From positions 1,707,788 to 1,771,787 of the forward strand of contig NZ_LMGU01000001.1 of assembly GCF_001427525.1 (NCBI RefSeq): a DNA stretch of 64,000 bases, in the 5' to 3' direction. The DNA is from Microbacterium sp. Root61 (GTDB lineage: Bacteria; Actinomycetota; Actinomycetes; Actinomycetales; Microbacteriaceae). The position numbers and the translations under genes were made by a program. This document shows, one piece after another, positions 33,476-42,608 of this stretch. The notes below the pieces were generated by a model that was not told the DNA's origin, made no database searches, and was given only the letters and a program-made list of their open reading frames with translations. Positions within the stretch are counted from its first letter, which is position 1. The number at the start of each line of letters is the position of its first letter.

Positions 33476-34825
33476 ATGTCCCCCACCGCTGCCACCCCTG
33501 AGGCGGTCGCCCAGCTCATGCCGGAAGTGATCGAGCGCCTCAACGCGCTCGTGCGCATCCCGTCCATCGCCTTCCCGGGATTCGATCCGGGTCCCGTCCG
33601 GAAGATGGGCGAAGCCGTCGTCGAGCTCTTCGAAGCCGCCGGCGCCGACGACGCCGTGCTGGTGGACGTGCCGGACGGCTATCCCTGCGTCTTCGCCGAC
33701 ATCCCAGGCCCGGAGGGCTCGCCGACGATCATGCTCTACGCGCACTACGACGTGCAGCCCGCACCGAAGAGTCAGGGATGGTCCACCGAGCCGTTCGAAC
33801 CCACGCTGGGCGCCGACGGTCGGATCTACGGGCGAGGCGCTGCGGATGACAAGTCGGGCCTGGTGATGCACTATGCCACGCTCAAGCTCCTCGGCCCCGA
33901 TTTCCCGTGCCACATCAAGCTGCTGAGCGAGGGCGAGGAGGAGACGATCTCCCATCTCGAGGCGTTCGTCGAGGCGAATCCCGAGATGTTCCACGCCGAT
34001 GCCTACGTCATCGCCGATATCGGCGGACAGGTCGTCGGACGCCCGGGGCTGACCACCGCGCTCCGCGGGGATGTCGCCTGCACCCTGACCGTGCGGACCC
34101 TCGCGTACCCGGTACACTCGGGCCTCTTCGGCGGCGCGGCGCCCGACGCGATGACCGCGATGATCCGGATCCTCGACACCCTGCACGACGAGAACGGCGA
34201 CACCACCATCCCCGGTGTGGACAGCTCCACGTGGGAGGGGGCGGACCTGGAGGAGTCGGTCTACCGCGAGGGCGCCGCCATCCTTCCCGGCGTCGACTAT
34301 CTCGGCACCGGATCCCTCTCGGACCGGATCTGGGCCAAGCCCTCGGTCACGGTGCTGGGCATGGATCTGCCGAACACCGCCGAAGCCTCCAACGTGCTGC
34401 TGCCGGAGGTCACCGCGAAGCTCTCGATGCGCATCGTGCCGGGTTCGGATGCCGATGCTCAGCTCGACGCGCTCATGACGCACCTGCGCTCCCAGCGCCC
34501 GTGGAACTGCGAGGTCGAGGTCACCAAGATCAAGACCGGGCACGCATTCGCCGTCGATTCCGCGCACCCCGCGATCGTCGCCGCGAAATCCGCCCTCGAG
34601 TCCGCCTACGGCGGGACGGTCGAGTCGATCGGCAGCGGCGCATCCATTCCGCTCGTCGCCTCGCTGCAGAAGATCGCGCCCGATGCGGCGATCATCCTGT
34701 GGGGCGCGGAGGACACGGCGAAGGCGCGCATCCACGCCTCCGACGAATCCGTGGACCCGGCCGAGATCGCACGCATGATCGCCGCACAGGTCTCGTTCAT
34801 CGAGAACATGGTTGCCGAGGGGTGA
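33476..34825 (+). CDS. M20-family dipeptidase
   Basis: This is a 449-aa protein with GGAAG before ATG 33476. Zinc-binding motifs of M20 are present: MLYAHYDVQP (His, then Asp), GRGAADDKSGLVMH (bridging Asp), LLSEGEEET (catalytic Glu pair), DAYVIADIGG (Asp) and the C-terminal IHASDES (His). A dimerisation domain lies in the middle (~190-320). It should be a cytoplasmic dinuclear-zinc dipeptidase or N-acyl amino acid hydrolase. Its pairing with the Dcu carrier points to acidic peptides or acylated aspartate/glutamate; that is inference. Confidence 0.93.
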   Translation: MSPTAATPEAVAQLMPEVIERLNALVRIPSIAFPGFDPGPVRKMGEAVVELFEAAGADDAVLVDVPDGYPCVFADIPGPEGSPTIMLYAHYDVQPAPKSQGWSTEPFEPTLGADGRIYGRGAADDKSGLVMHYATLKLLGPDFPCHIKLLSEGEEETISHLEAFVEANPEMFHADAYVIADIGGQVVGRPGLTTALRGDVACTLTVRTLAYPVHSGLFGGAAPDAMTAMIRILDTLHDENGDTTIPGVDSSTWEGADLEESVYREGAAILPGVDYLGTGSLSDRIWAKPSVTVLGMDLPNTAEASNVLLPEVTAKLSMRIVPGSDADAQLDALMTHLRSQRPWNCEVEVTKIKTGHAFAVDSAHPAIVAAKSALESAYGGTVESIGSGASIPLVASLQKIAPDAAIILWGAEDTAKARIHASDESVDPAEIARMIAAQVSFIENMVAEG

Positions 34826-35048
34826 TGAGCGCCCCCGTGGGCACGCGCTCCGCAGGAAGATCGCCCTCATCGCCACGCCGGGCACCTTCGTGGTGTTCGC
34901 CATGACCACCCTCGTGAACGAGCCGAAGACGGCGTTCGCGCTCCTGGTCATCCTCGTCGCCGCGATGCTGCTCGACGTCAACTGGAAGCGGGTGCGCGGC
35001 CCCGGCATCCGCAGGTCCGCTCCCCCGGTTCTCGACGAGCAGGGCTAG
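34812..35048 (+). CDS. Small two-helix membrane protein
   Basis: A 78-aa frame begins at TTG 34812 inside the M20 gene and ends one base into the channel gene. It has two hydrophobic segments (KIALIATPGTFVVFAMTTL and AFALLVILVAAMLLDV). The start is uncertain: TTG 34812 has CGAGAACATGG upstream but no clear ribosome site, and ATG 34902 would remove the first helix. Position and coupling to both neighbours support it being real. Function is unknown. Confidence 0.5.
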   Translation: MPRGDERPRGHALRRKIALIATPGTFVVFAMTTLVNEPKTAFALLVILVAAMLLDVNWKRVRGPGIRRSAPPVLDEQG

Positions 35049-35659
35049 TGGACGCGGCCGACCAACCGCTGCAGGATGCGGCGGACCACGGTGACTCCGG
35101 GCCGAACGGCCCCGAGACGACGGGCCCCGATCTCGCCCCGCATGCCCTGCGCCGCAGCGTCACGTGGGGCATCATCCGCGCGATCGGGACGATCATCCTT
35201 CTCGTCGGCCTCTACTTCCTGGGCCCCTTGGACGAGGCGCAGAAGGTGCCGCTCCCGATCTCGCTCGCCGTCGCGGGCGTGCTGCTTCTCGCGATCAGCG
35301 CACTGGAGATCCGCGCGATCACGAAGTCGAGGCATCCGGAGATCCGTGGCGTCCAGGCGCTCGCCGTGACGGTCCCGCTGTACCTGCTGCTGTTCTCGTC
35401 CGCCTACTTCCTGATGGCGGCCGATGATCCCGGCAGCTTCGAGCGCGAGATCGTCACCCGGCTCGACGCGCTCTACTACACGGTGGCGGTGTTCGCGTCG
35501 GTGGGATTCGGGGACATCGCTGCGCTGAGTCAGCAGACGCGGATGCTGGTGACGATCCAGATGATCCTCAACCTGCTCGTGTTGGGCGCCGGCATCCGCG
35601 TGTTCATCGGGGCCGCGCGTCGCAGCCGTGGCGCCGGACGGTCGTCACCACCGAAGTAG
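35048..35659 (+). CDS. Two-helix potassium-channel family protein
   Basis: This 203-aa protein starts at GTG 35048, sharing one base with the preceding stop. Hydrophobic segments lie near 38-58, 68-88, 103-122 and 155-178. The pore loop reads ALYYTVAVFASVGFGDIAAL; GFGD is a common variant of the GYGD potassium filter. A short basic tail ends the protein, with no TrkA/RCK domain. It should be a membrane K+ channel or similar. Its 3' end overlaps the convergent LuxR gene by 15 bp. Confidence 0.85.
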   Translation: MDAADQPLQDAADHGDSGPNGPETTGPDLAPHALRRSVTWGIIRAIGTIILLVGLYFLGPLDEAQKVPLPISLAVAGVLLLAISALEIRAITKSRHPEIRGVQALAVTVPLYLLLFSSAYFLMAADDPGSFEREIVTRLDALYYTVAVFASVGFGDIAALSQQTRMLVTIQMILNLLVLGAGIRVFIGAARRSRGAGRSSPPK

Positions 35660-37894
35660 CCCGAGCTCGGTGGCGCGAGTGACAGCACTGCTCCGACTGG
35701 ACACTCCGAGCTTCTGGTAGATGTGGCCGATATGCGTCTTGATCGTGTTGGTGGACACATGCCAGCGCGCCGCCAGCTCGGACGAGGTCATTCGAGTCGG
35801 CAGGTAGGCGAGGATCTCCAGCTCGCGATCGGTGAGCCGGTCGTAGGCGATCTCCAGGCGGGCAGACGGGTTCACGCGGCACGTCTGCGCCGACGTCCCC
35901 GGCATCTCCTCGACATGCACGCTGACCCAGTCATGACCGTGCACACCTCGTCGCTGCAGCGCGGATATCCGTTCGGCCGCCACCGGCGGCGGCCGTCCCG
36001 ATGGGGGTCTGCGATCGGTGAGCGGTGGGACCAGCGCCAGCGAGGCTGCGTAGAAGACCCAGCTCAGCCCGACCCTCGCGTTCGCCTCCGCGCGCCCCCA
36101 CCCCGTCTCGATCGCCTCGGCGGCCGACTCCTGCTCACCGTGCTCCAACGCCGCCAGGGCCAACGCGAGATGCGCCTCGGCCGTCGACGGGTGATCCTCG
36201 GCCGAAACCGCGCGAGCGACCTCGAGCGCCTCCACCGCCAGGTCGCGGGCGCGGCCGCTGCGCCCCACCCACCCTTCGAGAAGCGCGAGCGAACCGAGAG
36301 CGCCGATCCGCCACAACGAGTAGGCCGCCCCGCGCGTCGCGAGGGCGGCCTCCAGCCAGGTGCGTGCGCGATCGAAGTCACCGGCGAGGAAGTGTGCGCG
36401 ACCGCCCGACAATGTGGCGACGGTGCGCAGCGAGTGTTTATCCGTCAGGCGCAGGATGTCGGGAGTCACGACATCCTCGTTCGCATCCAACGATGCGAGT
36501 GTCTGCTCGGCCCAAGCCAAAGACGACTCGGGGTTCGAGTGCCATTGGACGAGAGCGGCGAGGAAGGCCTCCGCAGCGACACGCTGCCCGATGGTCGCGT
36601 CGTTGGCCGCCGCGACACGTCGCAGGTCGTCTTCGGCGCGAACAGCATCCCCCATGACCTCCGACACGATGCCCAGCAGGATCGACAGATCGAGGTTCGG
36701 GTCCCGCACCGTCGGCGGTATCGAGGTGATCACCGCGATCACCTGGGCGAGCTCGCCACGTTCGAACACCTCCGCGCCGCGAGCGAGGATGATCTCGATG
36801 GCGCGATCCCACTCCTCCGCCCGCAACAGATAGTGCACCGCGGGCGCCCAGTCGCCGCGTCGCAGGTGCCACTTCGCCGCCCGCCGGAGGACGCGCACCT
36901 CGACGTGCGGGTCGCGGGCGCGTGCTTGGAACCGCAGCAGGTCGCGGAACAGGTGGTGGAACCGGAACCACTCCTGGTTGCCGTCCAAAGGCACCAGGAA
37001 CATCGAGGCCTGCTCCAACTCCGCCAGTGCGGTGCGCGCCCCGGGGGCTTTGCACACATGCGCTACGAGATCGCTACTCATGCGATCCAGCGCCGCCATC
37101 GCGAACAGCAGATTGCGCGATTCCTCGGAGAACGAGCTGACCACCTGGTCACTGAGATAGTCCGCGACGAGCCTGTGCGACCCGCTGAACTGGCGAACGA
37201 ACGCAGCGGGGTCCGGATGGTGGCGCAGCGTCATCGCCGCCAGTTGAATCCCCGCTGCCCATCCCTCGGCACGGTCCACCAGCGCAGCCACGCTCTCCTC
37301 CGTGAGAGTCACTCCGGACACCGCCTCGACCAGCGCGGCCGACTCCTCGTAATTCAGTGCCAGATCCTGGGTCCGCAGCTCGTCGACGCGGTCCTCCAGT
37401 CGGTCGCGCCCCCACGCCATCGGCGGATCCAGACGGCTCGACAACACGACATGCGCACCCCGCGGCAGCCGTCTGAGCAGATCCTGCAAGCTGTCGAGGA
37501 TCGTGAAGTCCCGGATGTGGTGCAGATCATCGACCACGACCACGCACGGCCCAGTGTCGCGGAGCAGGCCGAGGAAGCCGTCGAGCAGCTGCGGACCCAG
37601 AACCGGGCCTGTGAAGCCGAGGGCCCCGCTGTGGCGGGTCGCGGCCGGAGTGGAGGCGCGGAACTTGCGCATGACGTGCCGGGCGAAGTACTCCGCGTCA
37701 TTGTCCGCGGGAGCGATGTCCAACCACACTGCCGGGATGCTCAGCGTCCGGACCCATTGCGTCAACAGCACGGACTTGCCCGATCCCGCCTGGGCGACCA
37801 CGAGCGTGACCGGCCGGGTCAGCGCACGATCGAGTTCGCGGAGAAGTCGAGGCCTGGAGACGGCGTGCACGGGGACGTATTGCCCATTGGACAT
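35645..37894 (-). CDS. MalT-like (LAL-type) LuxR regulator
   Basis: ATG 37894 gives 749 aa; AGGAGG lies 9 nt upstream, while the longer frame above it is non-coding. The N-terminal STAND/NACHT-like ATPase has Walker A AQAGSGKS (residues 35-42) and CVVVVDDLHHIRD as Walker B. A long tetratricopeptide-like helical region follows (~330-640). The C-terminal HTH reads LTDRELEILAYLPTR, SELAARWHVSTNTIKTHIGH. It is an inducer-binding, ATP-dependent activator of the MalT class. It faces away from the small-gene/DyP operon and is the obvious candidate activator for it. Confidence 0.92.
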   Translation of the reverse strand: MSNGQYVPVHAVSRPRLLRELDRALTRPVTLVVAQAGSGKSVLLTQWVRTLSIPAVWLDIAPADNDAEYFARHVMRKFRASTPAATRHSGALGFTGPVLGPQLLDGFLGLLRDTGPCVVVVDDLHHIRDFTILDSLQDLLRRLPRGAHVVLSSRLDPPMAWGRDRLEDRVDELRTQDLALNYEESAALVEAVSGVTLTEESVAALVDRAEGWAAGIQLAAMTLRHHPDPAAFVRQFSGSHRLVADYLSDQVVSSFSEESRNLLFAMAALDRMSSDLVAHVCKAPGARTALAELEQASMFLVPLDGNQEWFRFHHLFRDLLRFQARARDPHVEVRVLRRAAKWHLRRGDWAPAVHYLLRAEEWDRAIEIILARGAEVFERGELAQVIAVITSIPPTVRDPNLDLSILLGIVSEVMGDAVRAEDDLRRVAAANDATIGQRVAAEAFLAALVQWHSNPESSLAWAEQTLASLDANEDVVTPDILRLTDKHSLRTVATLSGGRAHFLAGDFDRARTWLEAALATRGAAYSLWRIGALGSLALLEGWVGRSGRARDLAVEALEVARAVSAEDHPSTAEAHLALALAALEHGEQESAAEAIETGWGRAEANARVGLSWVFYAASLALVPPLTDRRPPSGRPPPVAAERISALQRRGVHGHDWVSVHVEEMPGTSAQTCRVNPSARLEIAYDRLTDRELEILAYLPTRMTSSELAARWHVSTNTIKTHIGHIYQKLGVSSRSSAVTRATELGLLRW

Positions 37895-38105
37895 GGTCGC
37901 GCACCTCCTGTCGGGACGGCGTTCTGGCGGTCTGGACGACGATGTGGCTGTCTGGGCGACATTCTGGCAGGACGTGTCACGCTCGTCCAGCATTCGTCGG
38001 CGCGCCGTAACACGCGCGCTCATCCTTTCTTGGTGACGACAGCGCGGCGGCGGATGCGGAGGATACCTATGCAGGCGCGATCGCGGAAGCGTAAAAGGGG
38101 TTGCA

Positions 38106-38366
38106 ATGAATGCCGGCACCTTTGAAATCGTCGTGAAGGGCACGATGAGCCCGACGTTTCTGGCCGCCTTCGACGGATTCTCCGCCACCGCGTCGCAGCA
38201 TCACACACGGCTCGTCGGCTGCATGCCCGATCAGGCCCAACTGCACGGAGCGCTGGCGATGCTCCGCGACCTCGGCGTCGAGCTGATCTCAGTGGTGCAG
38301 CTGACCCCGCCGTCCGACGCTCCCTGCCCGTCGCCCGAGGAGAACGATCGGGGTGGCTTCCGGTGA
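38106..38366 (+). CDS. Small conserved-type protein, unknown function
   Basis: This is an 86-aa protein with AAAAGGGG 5 nt before ATG 38106. It has a compact beta-alpha pattern (FEIVVKGTMSPTFLAAFDGF, then TRLVGCMPDQAQLHGALAML, RDLGVELISVVQL) followed by a polar tail. The middle motif RLVG.. DQAQLHG recurs in actinobacterial small proteins next to LuxR-type or redox genes, as I recall. It is likely a small ligand-binding or regulatory domain. It overlaps the next ORF by GTGA. Confidence 0.65.
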   Translation: MNAGTFEIVVKGTMSPTFLAAFDGFSATASQHHTRLVGCMPDQAQLHGALAMLRDLGVELISVVQLTPPSDAPCPSPEENDRGGFR

Positions 38367-38497
38367 GCCGGCCGAGGCGGTCACTCACCGCCGGAATGGG
38401 TGAAGGGCGAGCGGTCGCCTTCTGGACCGTTCTCATGCTCGTGGGCATCGTGATCGGCGGCGCGATCGGGTTCCTGCTCGTGGCCGTCTACCACTGA
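38363..38497 (+). CDS. 44-aa single-helix membrane peptide
   Basis: GTG 38363 overlaps the previous stop (GTGA) and opens a 44-codon frame. It has a basic N-terminus (MSRPRRSLTAGMGEGRAVA) and one hydrophobic helix (FWTVLMLVGIVIGGAIGFLL) ending VAVYH. The helix has small-residue GxxxG spacing, which often mediates helix packing. Translational coupling and the positive-inside charge pattern argue that it is a genuine small membrane protein. Function is unknown. Confidence 0.55.
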   Translation: MSRPRRSLTAGMGEGRAVAFWTVLMLVGIVIGGAIGFLLVAVYH

Positions 38498-38525
38498 GCC
38501 GACCATGCGGACTGTACCCGAACCC

Positions 38526-38555
38526 TTGTCCACGAGTCACCGCGGGACCTAGCAT
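38526..38555 (+). promoter_or_regulatory. Candidate promoter of the DUF4331-DyP operon
   Basis: TTGTCC (38526-38531), an 18-bp spacer and TAGCAT (38550-38555) lie 66 bp before the first operon gene. The match is moderate, as expected for an activator-dependent promoter. Confidence 0.4.
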
Positions 38556-38620
38556 GCAAACGACTGGACACATGCACTATCCCGATCGACGAACACCGCC
38601 TTTTCGAGCAGGAGAGTTCT

Positions 38621-39163
38621 ATGGACAACACGGAGAAATCGCGACCCGGTGTGGCCGTCGGCCCGACGAACGAATTCAGCCTGTTCTTCCGCGTGAAGCC
38701 CGGCGAGAGCGCCTCTCTGCGCGAGGCATTGAGCGCTCTGCAGGACACGCCGGGGTATCGGCCGGGTGACTACGGGATGGCCATCGCGACCATCCACGAA
38801 GCGCGCTTCGTCCTGTTCGACGATGACCGGCAGTTGGCGTTCATCACGAGTTTCGACGGCCCCTGGGATGCGTATATGGAGGACTTCTTCACCTCCGGGC
38901 CGACGCTCGAGCTGTTCGACGTGATCTTCCGTCATTCCGAGGGCTACACCGGCCTGCCCGACATGGCAGCGCTGCGGGCGTTCATCCTCGGCGCGCAGCA
39001 GAGTGCGGCGGCCTACGCCCGGAACTACGGCGGCACGGTGAAGGAGATCCGCAGGGCCCAGCGCGTGTACGCCGCGTTCGAGAAGGTGCTCGATCATCCG
39101 GACGCCGCCGAGGCGCTGCAGCACCCCGCCCTTCGACCGCTCCTCGACGAAGCCGCGGACTGA
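38621..39163 (+). CDS. Unknown protein, first gene of the DUF4331-DyP operon
   Basis: This is a 180-aa protein with AGGAG 7 nt before the ATG. The first ~110 residues suggest a ferredoxin-like alpha-beta fold: FSLFFRVKPGESASLREALS, then ATIHEARFVLFDDDRQLAFI, TSFDGPWDAYMEDFFTSG. The C-terminal ~70 residues are helical. The segment HEARFVLFDDD...FDGPW resembles the heme-peroxidase-like dimeric alpha-beta barrel proteins that often stand next to DyP genes. I cannot assign an activity. It is translated with DUF4331 and DyP. Confidence 0.65.
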   Translation: MDNTEKSRPGVAVGPTNEFSLFFRVKPGESASLREALSALQDTPGYRPGDYGMAIATIHEARFVLFDDDRQLAFITSFDGPWDAYMEDFFTSGPTLELFDVIFRHSEGYTGLPDMAALRAFILGAQQSAAAYARNYGGTVKEIRRAQRVYAAFEKVLDHPDAAEALQHPALRPLLDEAAD

Positions 39164-39184
39164 TCGCGTGCGGCGGCTGTTCTG

Positions 39185-40321
39185 ATGTCCGATCACATCT
39201 CTGGACCGCGCGCGCTGGCCGAGCCGATCGCGGACATCACCGATGTGTATGCGTTCCCGAGCCCGGAGCGCTCCGACCGTCTCGTCCTGGTCATGAACAC
39301 GCTGCCGTTCGCGCAGCCCTCCGACACGCTGTCCGAGGGACTCATCTATCGGTTCCGGCTGCGCCCGCTCACCCCGACCGGAGCGGGCGAGGGCGCGCCG
39401 TTCGCGGCGGGAACGCCCGAATTCGTCTTCGACTGCGTCTTCTCGCCGCCCACCATCGATGGCACGGGGCCGGGTGTCGTGCAGGACGGGTTCTGCACGA
39501 CACCGACGGGCGAGACGGTGCAGTTCCGGGTCGGAGATGAGCACAGCGCGGAGATGCACGGCGTGCGCGTCTTCGCAGGACTGCGGTGGGATCCGTTCAT
39601 GATGGATGCTCCCGCCGCGCTGAAGACGATCGCCACGGGCACGCTCGCCTTCACCGATCCGGGGGCGATCTACCTCGACGGCAAGAACGTCCTGAGTCTC
39701 GTGGTCGAGGTGGACACTGAGCTGCTCGGCGGCGCAGACCTGGTCGGAGTGGTCGCGGAGACCCTGACGCGCGGAAAGTTCAACGTTCGGATCGAGCGCG
39801 TCGGGCGTCCCGAGGTCAAGAACATGATGCTCGCGCCGAAGGAGCATGACCAGGTGAACCGTGACCTGGAGATCCGCGACATCTACAACACCGAGGATGC
39901 CTACCATCTGGGCGAGTCCTATCCCGGGGCGTATCGGGCCCGCCTGAACGCCAACCTGGCGTACTGGGACGGCATCGACGGAAAAGTCGATTGGGCACCG
40001 ACCGCGAAGGGCGACCACCCGCTGACCGACCTCGTGCTGGCCGATTACCTCGTCGTCGATGCGACGAAGCCCTACGCGGAGTCGGGGTCGTTCCTCGAGA
40101 TCGAGCTGGCGACCCTGCACGGCGGGGAGCACCAGACGTGCGGCGGGCGGGCGCTCAATGACGACGTGATGGACACGATCTTCACCCAGCTCATCAATGC
40201 CGGCAACGGTCCGGTCATCCGTGACGGAGTGGATGCCGCGACCAGACCCGCGACCCGCGTCTTCCCGTATCTCGCGGAACCGAATTCCGATCCGCCGACG
40301 GTCCCCGAGCATCACCACTGA
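39185..40321 (+). CDS. DUF4331 domain protein
   Basis: This is a 378-aa protein without signal peptide. It starts SDHISGPRALAEPIADITDV, the DUF4331 N-terminal pattern, and has beta-rich blocks such as LVLVMNTLPFAQPSDTLSEG and ADYLVVDATKPYAESGSFLE, a late signature of the family. Many family members are exported; this one is apparently cytoplasmic. It ends CGGRALNDDVMDTIFTQLIN and NSDPPTVPEHHH. The His-rich end could bind metal. It is 2 nt from the DyP gene and presumably works with it. Confidence 0.8.
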   Translation: MSDHISGPRALAEPIADITDVYAFPSPERSDRLVLVMNTLPFAQPSDTLSEGLIYRFRLRPLTPTGAGEGAPFAAGTPEFVFDCVFSPPTIDGTGPGVVQDGFCTTPTGETVQFRVGDEHSAEMHGVRVFAGLRWDPFMMDAPAALKTIATGTLAFTDPGAIYLDGKNVLSLVVEVDTELLGGADLVGVVAETLTRGKFNVRIERVGRPEVKNMMLAPKEHDQVNRDLEIRDIYNTEDAYHLGESYPGAYRARLNANLAYWDGIDGKVDWAPTAKGDHPLTDLVLADYLVVDATKPYAESGSFLEIELATLHGGEHQTCGGRALNDDVMDTIFTQLINAGNGPVIRDGVDAATRPATRVFPYLAEPNSDPPTVPEHHH

Positions 40322-40323
40322 TC

Positions 40324-41682
40324 ATGGACCCGCAGACCCGTGAAGCCGACGGAGAGGTCGTGCTCGAACTCGACGATATCCAGAGCGGCGCATTGCACGA
40401 GCGGCCTTCACCGTATGTCGGGAGCTACCTGCTGCTCCGTATCGATGATCGCCATGCGGGGCGCGAGGGCGTTCGTCGACTGATCCCCCTGGTCGATGCT
40501 GGGCACCCGGCGTCGGATCCGGCGCGCGGTGCGTGGATCACCGTCGCCTTCACCTACCCCGGACTTGCCGCGCTCGGTGTTCCGCAGGAGTCCCTCGACA
40601 GCTTCTCGCCGGAGTTCCGGGAGGGGATGGCCGCGCGCGCCGAGCATCTCGGCGATGTCGGTGACAGCAGTCCGGCGAACTGGGAGCACCCCCTCGGCAG
40701 CGGTGAGGTCCACCTCGCCATCGCCGCCCTGTCGCCGGACGCGGAACGACTCGACGACGTCCTCGCGCGGGCGCGGGCGGCCTTCGACGAACTGCCGGGG
40801 GTCGAGCTCATCTGGGAGCAGGAGTGCTACCAGCTCCCGACCGGAAGAACCTCGTTCGGATTCAAGGACGGGATCGGACAGCCGTTCGTCGAAGGATCCG
40901 GCATCGCTCCGTCCGACCCGCACGATCGCCCACTCAAAGCCGGCGAGATCATCCTCGGATATCCGGACGAAACGGGCGATCTGCCGCCGATGCCGATGCC
41001 GGAGGTGCTCGGGCGCAACGGCACGTACGTCGTCTTCCGCAAGCTGCACACGCGCGTGGCGGCGTACCGGACCTATCTGCGTGAGCGGGCCGCGAGCCGC
41101 CAGGAGGAGGCCGCGCTCGGCGCCAAGATGGTCGGTCGCTGGCAGAGCGGAGCGCCCCTCGCCGTCTCGCCCGACCGTGACGATCCCGGGCTCGGCGCCG
41201 ACCCCGCGCGCAACAACGACTTCTCCTACGGCGACGACCCGCGCGGGTTCAAGTGTCCGGCCGGCTCTCACGCCCGGCGGGCCAACCCGCGAGATGCGCT
41301 CGACGGCGACGGCAGCGTGAATGTGCGGCTGCATCGCATGATCCGACGGGGCACCAACTACGGCCCGGCGCTGCCCGAGGGGGTGCTCGAGGATGACGGT
41401 GCGGATCGGGGCATCATGTTCGTCTTCGCCGGCGCCCACCTCAAGCGTCAGTTCGAGTTCGTCAAGACGCAATGGCTCAACGACGGCATTTTCATCGGCG
41501 CTCCGGCCGAGATGGATCCGATGGTGGGACCGGCCGACGGGACGGGCAGCATGACGATTCCGCACCATCCCATCCGGCGCCGCCTGACCGCGCTGCCCCC
41601 GTTCGTGGTGACGCGCGGCGGCGAGTACTGCTTCGCACCCGGGCTGCGGGCCCTGCGCTGGATCGCGGAGCTGGACACATGA
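40324..41682 (+). CDS. DyP-type heme peroxidase
   Basis: This is a 452-aa protein. SFGFKDGIGQPFVEG holds the distal Asp182 of the GxxDG motif. CPAGSHARRANPRDA contains the likely proximal heme ligand His316. Two ferredoxin-like halves are visible, and the length is that of the longer C/D-type DyPs. There is no Tat or Sec signal, so it should be cytoplasmic. DyPs oxidise dyes, phenols and other substrates with H2O2. It sits between DUF4331 and a crotonase, 2 and 28 nt away. Confidence 0.92.
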   Translation: MDPQTREADGEVVLELDDIQSGALHERPSPYVGSYLLLRIDDRHAGREGVRRLIPLVDAGHPASDPARGAWITVAFTYPGLAALGVPQESLDSFSPEFREGMAARAEHLGDVGDSSPANWEHPLGSGEVHLAIAALSPDAERLDDVLARARAAFDELPGVELIWEQECYQLPTGRTSFGFKDGIGQPFVEGSGIAPSDPHDRPLKAGEIILGYPDETGDLPPMPMPEVLGRNGTYVVFRKLHTRVAAYRTYLRERAASRQEEAALGAKMVGRWQSGAPLAVSPDRDDPGLGADPARNNDFSYGDDPRGFKCPAGSHARRANPRDALDGDGSVNVRLHRMIRRGTNYGPALPEGVLEDDGADRGIMFVFAGAHLKRQFEFVKTQWLNDGIFIGAPAEMDPMVGPADGTGSMTIPHHPIRRRLTALPPFVVTRGGEYCFAPGLRALRWIAELDT

Positions 41683-41710
41683 CGGCCGCACGCGACAGCA
41701 AGGGGCAGAG

Positions 41711-42574
41711 ATGACCGATTCGACGGCAACCCACCGCTGGGATGCGCTGGATTTCGGACCGCCGGCCTCCGGCGGGGACGAGCCCGAGGAGTCGGTGCTC
41801 ATCGAGCATGCGGATGACGGACGCGTGGCCGTCATCACGCTGAACCGTCCGCACGCGGACAACGCCATCACCACGGAGATGGGTGCGCGACTGACCGGCA
41901 TCCTGGAGACGATCGCCGTCACCCCGTCCATCCGCGTCGCCGTGATCACGGGGTCCGGTTCCCGGGCGTTCTCGGTCGGCAGTGATCTGCGGCAGCGCAA
42001 CGCGATGACCAAGGAGCAGTGGCTGCGCCAGCGGCAGGACTTCGACCGCACCCTGTACACGCTGCGACAGCTGCGCAAGCCGGTCATCGCCGCCGTCAAC
42101 GGCATCGCCTACGGCGGCGGTTCCGAGATCGCCCAGAGCGCCGACTTCATCATCGCGTCGGACAACGCGACGTTCGGTCAGCCCGAGGCGATGATCGGAC
42201 TCTCCGCCGGCGGCGGGTCACCCGTGTTCCTGCCGCGCCTGCTCCCTCCGGGCAAAGCGATGCAGATGCTGATGACGGGCGACCCTATCACCGCGCAGGA
42301 GGCGCACCGGCTGGGGATGGTCAACGAGATCCATGCGTCCTCCGAGCTCCAGGATGCCGTGCTGCGGATCGCGGCGAAGATCGCGGGCAACTCCCCCACT
42401 GCCGTACAGGCGGTCAAGCGCGCGGTGCGCTTGGGAGAGGGCCAGCCCGTGGAGCAGGCGATCGCCATCATGATGGACGCGCATTGGCGCTCGGCCATCC
42501 ATCCCGACCGCAGCGAGGGCATCGGCGCGTTCAATGACGCCCGCGACCCCGAGTTCCGCGATGCCGACTTCTGA
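41711..42574 (+). CDS. Enoyl-CoA hydratase/isomerase (crotonase) family protein
   Basis: This is a 287-aa protein with AAGGGG upstream. Crotonase landmarks are VITLNRPHADNAITTEMGAR, the oxyanion-hole motif AFSVGSDLRQRN, AYGGGSEIAQSADF with the first catalytic Glu, and FGQPEAMIGLSAGGG with the second. Both acid/base glutamates of true hydratases are kept. A ~35-residue N-terminal extension is unusual. Its place in a DyP/molybdoenzyme operon suggests breakdown of an acyl-CoA derived from an aromatic or unsaturated substrate; that is inference. Confidence 0.9.
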   Translation: MTDSTATHRWDALDFGPPASGGDEPEESVLIEHADDGRVAVITLNRPHADNAITTEMGARLTGILETIAVTPSIRVAVITGSGSRAFSVGSDLRQRNAMTKEQWLRQRQDFDRTLYTLRQLRKPVIAAVNGIAYGGGSEIAQSADFIIASDNATFGQPEAMIGLSAGGGSPVFLPRLLPPGKAMQMLMTGDPITAQEAHRLGMVNEIHASSELQDAVLRIAAKIAGNSPTAVQAVKRAVRLGEGQPVEQAIAIMMDAHWRSAIHPDRSEGIGAFNDARDPEFRDADF

Positions 42575-42608
42575 GGTCCCCCACACACCGATCGATGAGG
42601 AGCTGACC

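Noticed and set aside
35723..38125. 800-codon plus-strand open frame
   Set aside because: Antisense to the MalT-like gene, whose Walker A, TPR and LuxR domains are unmistakable.
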